Source: Parvularcula bermudensis HTCC2503
GTDB lineage: Bacteria > Pseudomonadota > Alphaproteobacteria > Caulobacterales > Parvularculaceae
Length of the DNA stretch: 64,000 bases
NCBI RefSeq assembly: GCF_000152825.2
Contig: NC_014414.1
Coordinates: forward strand, 2,768,501 to 2,832,500
Direction of reading: 5' to 3'
Shown: piece by piece, positions 25,935 to 33,062 of the stretch
How positions within the stretch are numbered: the stretch's first letter is position 1
Layout: each line of letters opens with the position of its first letter
Program-made: the position numbers and the translations under genes
Notes under the pieces: model-generated
What the model was told of the DNA's origin: nothing
The model's input: only the letters and a program-made list of their open reading frames with translations
Databases searched by the model: none

Positions 25935-27146
25935 TCAGTACGACCACCCGAATTGGAGCCAGAGCTTCGTCCGGTCGGTTGCCAACTCATCGGCGCGATA
26001 GTGAGCGAGCTTCAGGAGACCAGACACCCGGTCCATCCGGACAGAGAGAAGCGCGTCGACTTCCTGCCCGTACCGATCGCCGCCCCCCGCATCGGCAAAG
26101 TCATGGTAGGTCGCGGCGACCTTCACCGCATTGAACGGACCGATTGCCGGAATGTCGAACGCCGCGCCGGCGTAGACGTCCCGCACCCCTTCCGCAGGCG
26201 TCGAAAGAAACACATCGGCATAGCCGTCGAACTTGTGCAGGGTCGCAAGAGGCGTCGAGAACGGAATATCGTCATCGCTTCCCAATATCTCAGCCCCCGC
26301 CGTGAACGCGCCCGGCGCGGCATGGTACGTCCCCTCTAGGGAGGCGTAGCCGGCGGCATAACGCTCCTGCCGGTCGGCATAATCCGTCTGCCATGCACCG
26401 CGCACCCTGCCGGAAAACGAACCGGCACGCGCTTCCGCCGAAGCACCATAGGTTTGTGAGGACTGGCCGGGCGCATCATCATCGAAATCTAACAGGTAGG
26501 CGAAGCCGGACACCGTCGCCTCCATACCCTGCAGGCCCAGCCTGTAATCCACATCCGCGATCAGGCTGTTGGACTCCCAACGGCCCATCGGTGAGCGGTC
26601 GCCGAAAATCCGGTTTACCTGAGCGATAAACGCCGCATCGATGGTCAGCCCCTCTGCCGGTCGATGGACGACCCGGAGGGCATCGAAGGTCTGCTCGTTC
26701 TGGCGCCATCCGACATTGCCGACAAACCGCGCATCGTCGTGGATAATCCGCTGGCGTCCGATGACGAAGGTCGTCGACGCGAGGGAGGTATTCGTCAGCT
26801 GGAACCGGTTCAGTTCGGTCCCTTCTGGGTCCGGGACGACGGGGTACTGAACCTCGCCATTGATCGTGGAGTTGTACTGCTCCTCATGCGCCTCGATATG
26901 TTCGACATCGACGAGGAGCTTGGTAGCTTTGAAGCTCCCGGTCTCGAACCCGACCCGTAGGCGGCTCGTGACGGCCGAAGCGTCCTCCGAGAACCCGTCC
27001 TGATCGACGGTTTCATATCGCAGTCGATAATCCAGGATCGGCGTGGCCGCCGCCACGGCCTGGGCGAAATCGCCACGGTCATCGGCGAGCGCCTGGGTAG
27101 AAGCGAAAAGGCCGCAAAGCCCCGCCGCGAAGGATGTCGTCCGCAT
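25935..27146 (-). CDS. Outer-membrane porin (alginate_exp-like beta-barrel), probable nitrate-island porin
   Basis: A 403-residue protein with a signal peptide (MRTTSFAAGLCGLFASTQALA, cleavage after ALA) and an all-beta sequence ending in aromatic residues (LWLQFGWSY), as expected for an outer-membrane barrel. It matches the alginate-export-type porin family: TPILDYRLRYETVDQDGF, VIGRQRIIHDDARFVGNVGW with the RQ(R)I box, and NSLIADVDYRLGLQGMEATV. It is third in the order narK, kinase/phosphatase, porin. A leader with paired hexaloop hairpins and a terminator stands 15 bases before its start, so nitrate or nitrite passage and NasT control are inferred. Confidence 0.78.
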   Translation of the reverse strand: MRTTSFAAGLCGLFASTQALADDRGDFAQAVAAATPILDYRLRYETVDQDGFSEDASAVTSRLRVGFETGSFKATKLLVDVEHIEAHEEQYNSTINGEVQYPVVPDPEGTELNRFQLTNTSLASTTFVIGRQRIIHDDARFVGNVGWRQNEQTFDALRVVHRPAEGLTIDAAFIAQVNRIFGDRSPMGRWESNSLIADVDYRLGLQGMEATVSGFAYLLDFDDDAPGQSSQTYGASAEARAGSFSGRVRGAWQTDYADRQERYAAGYASLEGTYHAAPGAFTAGAEILGSDDDIPFSTPLATLHKFDGYADVFLSTPAEGVRDVYAGAAFDIPAIGPFNAVKVAATYHDFADAGGGDRYGQEVDALLSVRMDRVSGLLKLAHYRADELATDRTKLWLQFGWSY

Positions 27147-27161
27147 ATCTTGTTCCCCGAT

Positions 27162-27180
27162 AAAAAGGCGCAGAAGCGCC
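27162..27180 (-). terminator. Intrinsic terminator in the porin leader
   Basis: On the reverse strand GGCGC-TTCT-GCGCC is followed by TTTTT, a compact factor-independent terminator only 15 bases before the porin ATG at 27146. Because it lies before, not after, the gene it serves, it is best read as a conditional attenuator within the operon. Confidence 0.8.
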
Positions 27181-27193
27181 GGTTGGAAGATCG

Positions 27194-27237
27194 CGGAACG
27201 TCGTTGTTCCGAGTGCTTGAGCGGCCCGTTCCGCTCA
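27194..27237 (-). promoter_or_regulatory. Dual-hexaloop RNA motif, candidate NasT (ANTAR) target
   Basis: Two hairpins stand six bases apart on the reverse strand. The first (27237-27218) has arms TGAGCGG/CCGCTCA and loop AACGGG. The second (27211-27194) has arms CGGAAC/GTTCCG and loop AACGAC. Both loops are six bases with A at position 1 and G at position 4, the known requirement for ANTAR-protein binding. A terminator follows after 13 bases. This is the standard arrangement of NasR/NasT antitermination leaders, and nasT is in the same island. Confidence 0.8.
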
Positions 27238-27257
27238 CTCTCCGTTCTTGCTCCTCA

Positions 27258-29003
27258 TCAGCCGACGAATAGGACGTAGAGAACCACTAACAGGAAGAAT
27301 TGCAGTGCGCAGAGCGCCTGCCAGAAAAGAAGCGGATTCCGATCGATGAGCGCGTGGGACTGGGCCCGGCGTTCGGCTAGGCGCCCGGGCCGGGACAGGT
27401 CGGCTTCGAATTCAGAAAGCGCCGGTGTTCGCGCGACGGGGTCCGGTTCCAGCGCGCTCTCCAGCGCGGCATCGATGAATACCGGAAGGTCGCCGCGGCG
27501 TCGCGACAGCGGGATATACTGCCAGGACCGTATCCTGCTGGGGACGCGGTGCGCGCCCAGGCCCTCCGAAAAGGGCAGCGCGCCGCTCAACATTTCGTAG
27601 GTGATGGCAGCGACGGAGAAGAGATCGGATCGGTCGGTTGCCGGGTCCCCCAGTATATATTCAGGTGCGGAATAATTGAGAGATCCCTCCCCCGCCCATG
27701 AGAGGTGGACGCTGGCTTCGTCCAGCCCGGCAATCGCCGCCGAGCCGAAATCGATCAGCTTAATCCGCCCATCGCTCAGGACCAGAATGTTCTCCGGCTT
27801 GAGATCACGATGCAGCACCTGCTGGCGATGGGTCTCTCTCACCGCCAGGACGATATCGTGCAGGACGCTCCTCACGGTGGGGAGGTCCGGCTCGGGATGA
27901 TCGATCATCCACTGGCGCAGCGTCTCACCCTCGATCCACTCCATCAGGAGGTAGAGAAAGGGCGTGTTCCCCGTCGAGTAGGTGCGCAGGATGCGGTCCG
28001 ATCCGATCTTTTGGCCGAGCCATTCCTCCCGCGCGATAGCCTCGACGATGCTCACCTCGTCGGTCGCGCGCGCCGTCGGCGCCTTGAGGGCGAACACACC
28101 GCCATCCCCATCCCGCACTTTATAGACGCTGCTCCGCACCCCGCGATGCACGACACGGTCCACCGTGTAAGCATCAATTTTCTGCCCAGGGCTGAGGTCC
28201 GGCAGGAATGCCCTTCCGGTCAGCCTCGCCTCGCGTTCCGGCGCGGTCTCCGCCGGGAGAGCGTCAACCCGGACGCACAGCGCCGTCACATTGTCCTCGC
28301 TGCCATTTTCGATCGCACGCTCGCACAGGCTTCGCGAAAGCGTTTCCAGATCGGGATAAGTCACCATCAGCAGGCGCTGTAATTCGGAGGCGCGAACCGC
28401 TGCAGTGACGCCGTCGGAAAGAAGAACGAACAGGTCGCCCGCCTGCGCCTCGTCCTTGGTGAAACTGGCAGAGAGGTGAGCCTCCGCCCCCAGCGCCGCC
28501 GTCAGCACCGCCTCATCGAGGCTCAATGGGAGGCTATGTTCGCGCGTGAGCCTCTGCCAATTTTCCCCGCGTAGCCGCCAGATGCTGGAATCCCCGACCT
28601 GCGCGAGATGCACCGTGCACCCCTTGATGACGAGCGCGCTGAAGGTCGTGGCCATCGCCCCATCCGGGGATCGTGCCTGGGCGTAGAGCCACGAGTTGAG
28701 CGTGGTCAGGCTCCGCCTGGCGGTCGCCTCGACTGTCCAGGTCGGCGAGGCCGAATAGAGGTCATCAATGAACTGCCCGACCGCCAGCTGGCTGGCCGCA
28801 GCGGCTCGGGGGACGCTCGACAGACCGTCTGCGACGCAGGCCACGACCCCTTTTTCCGTCCGCTCGACCTCGTCATGCGGGCTATGGGCGGCAAAGGCAT
28901 CCTCGTTGACCGGCTTCCTTCCGGCAGCGGAATAACCGCCGATCTCTACGAGAAGAGAAGGAGGGGCGACGGGGGCGCCCCGGAGCATAGTCGATGCTTG
29001 CAT
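27258..29003 (-). CDS. Bifunctional PP2C-type phosphatase / serine-threonine protein kinase, membrane anchored
   Basis: A 581-residue fusion. Residues about 20-245 are a PP2C phosphatase (GRKPVNEDAFAAHSP, VACVADGLSS, LAQVGDSSIWRL, VLLSDGVTAAV, NGSEDNVTALCVRV). Residues about 275-530 are a Hanks-type kinase with an unusual glycine loop (VVHRGVRSSVYKV), the VAIK-type Lys in FALKAP, catalytic HRDLKPENIL and metal-binding IDFGSAAI. A single C-terminal membrane helix follows (LFWQALCALQFFLLVVLYVL). Such fusions recur beside NarK-type nitrate transporters in Proteobacteria. It begins 22 bases after narK, so it probably modulates nitrate uptake by reversible phosphorylation; the substrate is unknown. 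Confidence 0.88.
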   Translation of the reverse strand: MQASTMLRGAPVAPPSLLVEIGGYSAAGRKPVNEDAFAAHSPHDEVERTEKGVVACVADGLSSVPRAAAASQLAVGQFIDDLYSASPTWTVEATARRSLTTLNSWLYAQARSPDGAMATTFSALVIKGCTVHLAQVGDSSIWRLRGENWQRLTREHSLPLSLDEAVLTAALGAEAHLSASFTKDEAQAGDLFVLLSDGVTAAVRASELQRLLMVTYPDLETLSRSLCERAIENGSEDNVTALCVRVDALPAETAPEREARLTGRAFLPDLSPGQKIDAYTVDRVVHRGVRSSVYKVRDGDGGVFALKAPTARATDEVSIVEAIAREEWLGQKIGSDRILRTYSTGNTPFLYLLMEWIEGETLRQWMIDHPEPDLPTVRSVLHDIVLAVRETHRQQVLHRDLKPENILVLSDGRIKLIDFGSAAIAGLDEASVHLSWAGEGSLNYSAPEYILGDPATDRSDLFSVAAITYEMLSGALPFSEGLGAHRVPSRIRSWQYIPLSRRRGDLPVFIDAALESALEPDPVARTPALSEFEADLSRPGRLAERRAQSHALIDRNPLLFWQALCALQFFLLVVLYVLFVG

Positions 29004-29025
29004 GACTGCCCTCCCCCCCCCGTAA

Positions 29026-30489
29026 TCAGGCGCTCACCGCGATCATGGTTACCGTCCCATCTTCGTTGATCTCGGCGATTTCTCCCCGCGGCTCCTCCAG
29101 CAGGAAGGAACAAGCCAGACCGACCAGGGCGGTGGCCGCAAGGACAAGGAAGAAGGCGGCCGCCGGGACCATGGAATAGATGACCAGGAAGACAACGGCA
29201 CCGACATTGCCGTAGGCACCGGTCAGCCCGGCGATCTGTCCCGTCAGCCGCCGTTTGATGAGGGGCACCATGGCGAAGACGGCTCCCTCGCCCGCCTGGA
29301 CGAAGAACGAACAGAGCATGGCGACCGCCACGGCAAGGAATACCGGCCATGACGAGCCGACCATCGCCATCAGAAGGTAACCGACGACGACACCGGCCAT
29401 CAGCACGATCATCGTCAGCCGTCTGCCGAACCGGTCGGAGAAGACGCCGCCACTGGGGCGGGAGACGAGGTTCATGAAGGCATATCCGGAAGCGACCATC
29501 CCGGCGAGAACGGGGCTGAGACCAAACGTCTCCGCAAAGAACAACGGCAGCATGGAAACGACCGCCAGCTCCGACCCGAACGTCGCGGCATAGAGGAAGT
29601 TGAGCGCCGCAACCTGCTTGAACTTGTAGCGGTGGATGAGAGGCACTTCTTCGGTAAAGACCGACTTATTGACCTCATAGGCCTGCCAGGCATTGAAGGC
29701 GTAGTAGGCTGCCAACAGCAACCAGATCGCATACTGGACGGGTTCGGATATCAGCCCCACACGTTCCAGCCGCCAGGCGAGAATGCCGAGTGCGATTTGC
29801 AGGGGTGCCTTCATGATCAGGAGGAGAAAGAAATCGCCCTTGCTCGTCACCTCCATCGCGCGGGTCTGCTTGGCCTTGAAGTAGCGAGAGCCCTCGGGCG
29901 CATCGCTCACATTGCGATAGTACACGAACGAATAGGCAAGCGCGACCAGACCTGTCAGCGCGATGGCATATCGCCATCCCTCATCACCGCCGAAGATGAG
30001 GGCAATGGAGGGGAGCGTGAAGGCGGCAGCAGCGGACCCAAAATTGCCCCAGCCCCCATAGATCCCCTCGGCGGTACCCACCTCATTCGGCGGGAACCAC
30101 TCGGAAACCATCCTTATACCAACCACAAAGCCGGCCCCGACAAAACCGAGCGCAAATCGGGCAATCGCAAGCTGGGTAAAATTGTCGGCAAAGGCAAAGG
30201 CGAGACAGGGAACAGCCGAAAATGCGAGAAGGCCGGAATACACTTTCTGCGGGCCGAAACGGTCCGTGAGGGCACCAATAAGGATCCTGGCTGGGATGGT
30301 CAGTGCCACGTTGAGAATAAGCAACGTGGATATTTGGCTCTTGTCGAGATCGAACGTCACGCGCACCGCTTCGGTCAGCGGGGCGAAATTGAACCAGATG
30401 ACGAAGCTGATGAAGAACGCCACCCACGTCATGTGGAGGATCTTCATCTTGCCTGAGAAGGACAATAAATTCAGTCTGTCAGCGGACAT
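29026..30489 (-). CDS. narK: Nitrate/nitrite transporter, NarK family (MFS)
   Basis: A 487-residue, 12-helix major facilitator protein. The N-terminus has FISFVIWFNFAPLTEAVRV, typical of NarK/NrtP proteins. Nitrate signature-like stretches are GGWGNFGSAAAAFTLPSI (helix 5) and GAYGNVGAVVFLVIYSMVP (helix 11), each a glycine-rich segment with the conserved Gly-Asn. It imports nitrate for the NasA-NirBD pathway. It starts an operon with the kinase/phosphatase and porin genes. Its ATG at 30489 is preceded by a 340-bp leader region with a hexaloop hairpin and an intrinsic terminator. Confidence 0.92.
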   Translation of the reverse strand: MSADRLNLLSFSGKMKILHMTWVAFFISFVIWFNFAPLTEAVRVTFDLDKSQISTLLILNVALTIPARILIGALTDRFGPQKVYSGLLAFSAVPCLAFAFADNFTQLAIARFALGFVGAGFVVGIRMVSEWFPPNEVGTAEGIYGGWGNFGSAAAAFTLPSIALIFGGDEGWRYAIALTGLVALAYSFVYYRNVSDAPEGSRYFKAKQTRAMEVTSKGDFFLLLIMKAPLQIALGILAWRLERVGLISEPVQYAIWLLLAAYYAFNAWQAYEVNKSVFTEEVPLIHRYKFKQVAALNFLYAATFGSELAVVSMLPLFFAETFGLSPVLAGMVASGYAFMNLVSRPSGGVFSDRFGRRLTMIVLMAGVVVGYLLMAMVGSSWPVFLAVAVAMLCSFFVQAGEGAVFAMVPLIKRRLTGQIAGLTGAYGNVGAVVFLVIYSMVPAAAFFLVLAATALVGLACSFLLEEPRGEIAEINEDGTVTMIAVSA

Positions 30490-30587
30490 TTTGGGCCTCG
30501 CGGAGAATGGATTGATGACGAAGGCTGCTCGACAGACGCAATTCTCCAGCGCCGAACGACGCGAAAAGAGACATCAAGACTGTCGGG

Positions 30588-30615
30588 AAAAAGCCGCCGT
30601 GTTCGTCCACGCGGC
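30588..30615 (-). terminator. Intrinsic terminator in the narK leader
   Basis: Reverse-strand arms GCCGCGT (30615-30609) and ACGGCGGC (30600-30593) pair with one bulge and are followed by TTTTT (30592-30588). It lies about 98 bases before the narK start, with no other gene to terminate on that strand, so it is probably an attenuator. Confidence 0.65.
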
Positions 30616-30624
30616 GAGGAAAAG

Positions 30625-30646
30625 ACCCGTTCCCCTTTGAACGAAT
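30625..30646 (-). promoter_or_regulatory. Hexaloop hairpin in narK leader, candidate NasT site
   Basis: Reverse-strand arms ATTCGTTC and GAACGGGT (two G-U pairs) enclose the loop AAAGGG, six bases with A1 and G4. It ends nine bases before the terminator. A second hairpin upstream (AAAACC 30685-30680 with GGTTTT 30655-30650) encloses a long loop, and a clear second AxxGxx loop was not found there, so the match to the dual motif is partial. Confidence 0.55.
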
Positions 30647-30828
30647 CCGAAAACCACTAATGCAGCTTATCGCGAGATCGGTTTTAGTTCAAGCGTTCGT
30701 TGTGTGTTGCAACAAAGGCCGCAAAAAAACGCCATGCAATGACCGAAATTAGCATATATCTGCAAGCGCGGCGCGGGACGGACGTTGCCGGTGGCTGCTT
30801 TTTCCGCCCCGCTTTTGCTTGAGCTTGC

Positions 30829-31359
30829 TCATCGTTCTGCCAATCGCGGCATGATGTCGACGAGATTGCAGGGCCGATGGCGGCAGTCGAGCTGGGCCGA
30901 AATGACCTGGTCCCACCCGTCCTTCACCGCCCCGGTCGAGCCCGGCAGGCAGAAAACGAACGTGTCCATAATGATGCCGGCGCAGGCACGGGACTGCAGC
31001 GTGGAGAGCCCGACACTCCGGTAACTGACCATGTGAAAAATGACGGAGAACCCGTCGATTTCCTTATCGAATAACGGCCTCAACGCCTCCACCGTCACGT
31101 CCCGGCCCGTGAGACCGGTCCCGCCGGAGGTGATGATTGCGTCGATGTCGGGCGCCGCCGCCCATTCCCGCACCTGGCGCGCGATCTGCTCGGCGTCATC
31201 CCTAAGGATGGCGCGCGCAGCCAAGATGTGCCCCGCCCCCTCGATCCGCGCCGCCAATGTTTCCCCCGAGGTATCGTTTTCCGCAGTCCGCGTGTCCGAT
31301 ACCGTCAGGACGGCGATGTTGATTGGACTGAAGGTGAGGTCCTCATTGATCCCGTGCAT
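30829..31359 (-). CDS. moaB: Molybdenum cofactor biosynthesis protein B (MoaB/MogA family)
   Basis: A 176-residue MoCF-biosynthesis-domain protein: INIAVLTVSDTRTAENDTSG at the N-terminus, ITSGGTGLTGRDVTVEAL (the GGTG motif) and VFCLPGSTGAVKDGWD. MoaB-type proteins adenylate molybdopterin. The ATG at 31359 has GGGAGGTGG upstream at normal spacing; an adjacent ATG at 31362 and a longer frame to 31410 exist but fit less well. It overlaps moaE by 17 bp and ends the moaA-moaD-moaE-moaB operon. Confidence 0.88.
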   Translation of the reverse strand: MHGINEDLTFSPINIAVLTVSDTRTAENDTSGETLAARIEGAGHILAARAILRDDAEQIARQVREWAAAPDIDAIITSGGTGLTGRDVTVEALRPLFDKEIDGFSVIFHMVSYRSVGLSTLQSRACAGIIMDTFVFCLPGSTGAVKDGWDQVISAQLDCRHRPCNLVDIMPRLAER

Positions 31360-31810
31360 CATCCACCTCCCAACGCTGACGGTCTGCGATATCGCGGGCG
31401 GTCGGTTCAATCCACCGGCTTTCTCTGTCGACAGTCTCCAGTTTCCAAAACGGTGCCGCTGATTTCAGATAATCCATCATAAAGTCACAAGCCTCGAAGG
31501 CCTCACGCCGATGGGCGCCGGCGGCCGCAACGAAGACGATCGTTTCCCCGGGCCGCATCGTCCCAACCCGATGGCGAACGAGGAGGCTGTCGAGCCCGAA
31601 CCGCCCGATGGCACGCGTCGCTATCTCGCCGATTTTTCGCTCTGTATACCCAGGGTAATGCTGGAGGGTGAGGCTTAGGTCGCCCGATCCCCTGACGATC
31701 CCTGCGAAGGTTACCACGGCCCCCGTTTCTCCCGTGAGAGAGCTGTGAAACGCCGACGCCGCGTCGCTTGCATCGAACGAGGCTTGAGAAACGAGGACGA
31801 CCGGTCTCAT
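31343..31810 (-). CDS. moaE: Molybdopterin synthase catalytic subunit
   Basis: A 155-residue MoaE with GAVVTFAGIVRG (residues about 30-41), LQHYPGYTERKIGEIA, VRHRVGTMRPGETIV, AGAHRREAFEACDFMMDYLK and the catalytic-lysine segment PFWKLE. With MoaD it adds the dithiolene sulfurs to cyclic pyranopterin. It overlaps moaD by 4 bp (ATGA). All conserved Arg and Lys residues of the active site that I can recognise are present. Confidence 0.92.
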   Translation of the reverse strand: MRPVVLVSQASFDASDAASAFHSSLTGETGAVVTFAGIVRGSGDLSLTLQHYPGYTERKIGEIATRAIGRFGLDSLLVRHRVGTMRPGETIVFVAAAGAHRREAFEACDFMMDYLKSAAPFWKLETVDRESRWIEPTARDIADRQRWEVDDARDQ

Positions 31811-32052
31811 CCGCCGGACACCGGCGGCAGGAAGGCGACCTCGACGGCATCCTTCAGCCGCTCGTCGCGATTCACGACACTATCAGCCAAGACGATGCTG
31901 ACACTCGGATGCATCAGGGCTTCCCGGGCCCCGGGATGGGCGCCGCAGACAGTTTCGATGAGGTCCGCTACCGTCGCTGCGGGCCCGACCTCGACATCGC
32001 GCTCGGCACCGAACCGTTCTCCCAGGCGACCAAAGAACAGGACACGCACCAT
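31807..32052 (-). CDS. moaD: Molybdopterin synthase sulfur carrier subunit
   Basis: An 81-residue ubiquitin-fold sulfur carrier (VRVLFFGRLGERFGAERDVE) with the required C-terminal Gly-Gly (FLPPVSGG) that is thiocarboxylated. It partners with MoaE, encoded immediately downstream with a 4-bp overlap, and lies two bases after moaA. Length is normal. Confidence 0.92.
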   Translation of the reverse strand: MVRVLFFGRLGERFGAERDVEVGPAATVADLIETVCGAHPGAREALMHPSVSIVLADSVVNRDERLKDAVEVAFLPPVSGG

Positions 32053-32054
32053 CG

Positions 32055-33062
32055 CTAGCCTCCCGTGACGCTCATATGCCGGGTGAGCACCGGCCTTGCG
32101 CCGCGATCGATGGCGAAATCGTGGGCTTCCGGCTTGCGCGCGATGGCGGCGCGAATTGCATCATCCAGCGCTTTGTCACGGGTCCCGGCACGCAGAACTG
32201 CGCGGAAATCCGTCCGCACCGCCTGCCCCAGGCACGGAAAGAACTGCCCCGTGCAGGTCAGGCGGACGCGGTTGCATCCCGCGCAGAAATTATTCGTCAG
32301 GGGCGTGATGAAGCCGAGGCGTCCACCGGTCTCCAGCACGCGCGTGTACCTCGCAGGCCCACCCGTTCGGTCGGGAAGATCGACGAACCGCCACCGCGCC
32401 TCCATCCGGTCGCGCCACGCGGTGAGGGAGAGAAACTGATCGGCCCGATCCGTCCCGGTCTCTCCCAGCGGCATGGTCTCGATCAGCGTGACGTCGTACC
32501 CTTCGGCGTGGGCCCACTCAATCAACGGGACGAGCCCCTCCTTGTCGTCCGCCAGGGCCACGGCGTTGATCTTGATCGACAGCCCGGCCGCCCTCGCCGC
32601 CTCAATTCCTGCGAGGGCCGCGGTCAGATCGCCCCCCCGCGTCAGGCGCCGATAACGCGCCGCATCGATAGTATCGAGGGAGACATTGATACGCCGAACA
32701 CCCGCTGCGGCCAGGCGCTCGGCATGGTGTCGCAGCTGGGTGCCGTTGGTGGTCAGCGTCACCTCGGAGAGCGCGCCCGCGGCGAGATGCCGGGAGAGCC
32801 GGTCGAACAGCTCACCGATCCCGCGGCGGACCAGCGGTTCCCCGCCCGTGATCCGCAGCTTCGTCACCCCGAGGCGGATGAAGGCGCTTGCGAGCCGGTC
32901 GAGCTCCTCAATCGTGAGAAGCTCCGCGCGCGGCAGGAACGTCATCCGCTCGGCCATGCAGTAGGTGCAGCGGAGGTCGCACCGGTCCGTCACGGACAGG
33001 CGCAGATAAGTGATTTCCCGCCCGAATGGATCCATCAGCGGGGAATGGGAGGTCTCGCTCAT
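32055..33062 (-). CDS. moaA: GTP 3',8-cyclase (radical SAM), molybdenum cofactor step 1
   Basis: About 335 residues. The radical-SAM cluster motif is CDLRCTYC (about residues 28-35), followed by [13 protein letters not shown] and [13 protein letters not shown]. The C-terminal second [4Fe-4S] site is [17 protein letters not shown], and the protein ends in Gly-Gly (MSVTGG) needed for activity. MoaA rearranges GTP with MoaC to make cyclic pyranopterin; no moaC gene is in the window. The open frame extends to 33137, but [20 protein letters not shown] from 33062 fits the family best; ATG 33035 is an alternative. A GC-rich hairpin (33100-33123) precedes it. Confidence 0.92.
   Translation of the reverse strand: MSETSHSPLMDPFGREITYLRLSVTDRCDLRCTYCMAERMTFLPRAELLTIEELDRLASAFIRLGVTKLRITGGEPLVRRGIGELFDRLSRHLAAGALSEVTLTTNGTQLRHHAERLAAAGVRRINVSLDTIDAARYRRLTRGGDLTAALAGIEAARAAGLSIKINAVALADDKEGLVPLIEWAHAEGYDVTLIETMPLGETGTDRADQFLSLTAWRDRMEARWRFVDLPDRTGGPARYTRVLETGGRLGFITPLTNNFCAGCNRVRLTCTGQFFPCLGQAVRTDFRAVLRAGTRDKALDDAIRAAIARKPEAHDFAIDRGARPVLTRHMSVTGG

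Noticed and set aside
30700-30760. Possible sigma-54 promoter (TGG...TTTGC) upstream of narK
   Set aside because: The GG and GC elements are one base too close together for the -24/-12 spacing.
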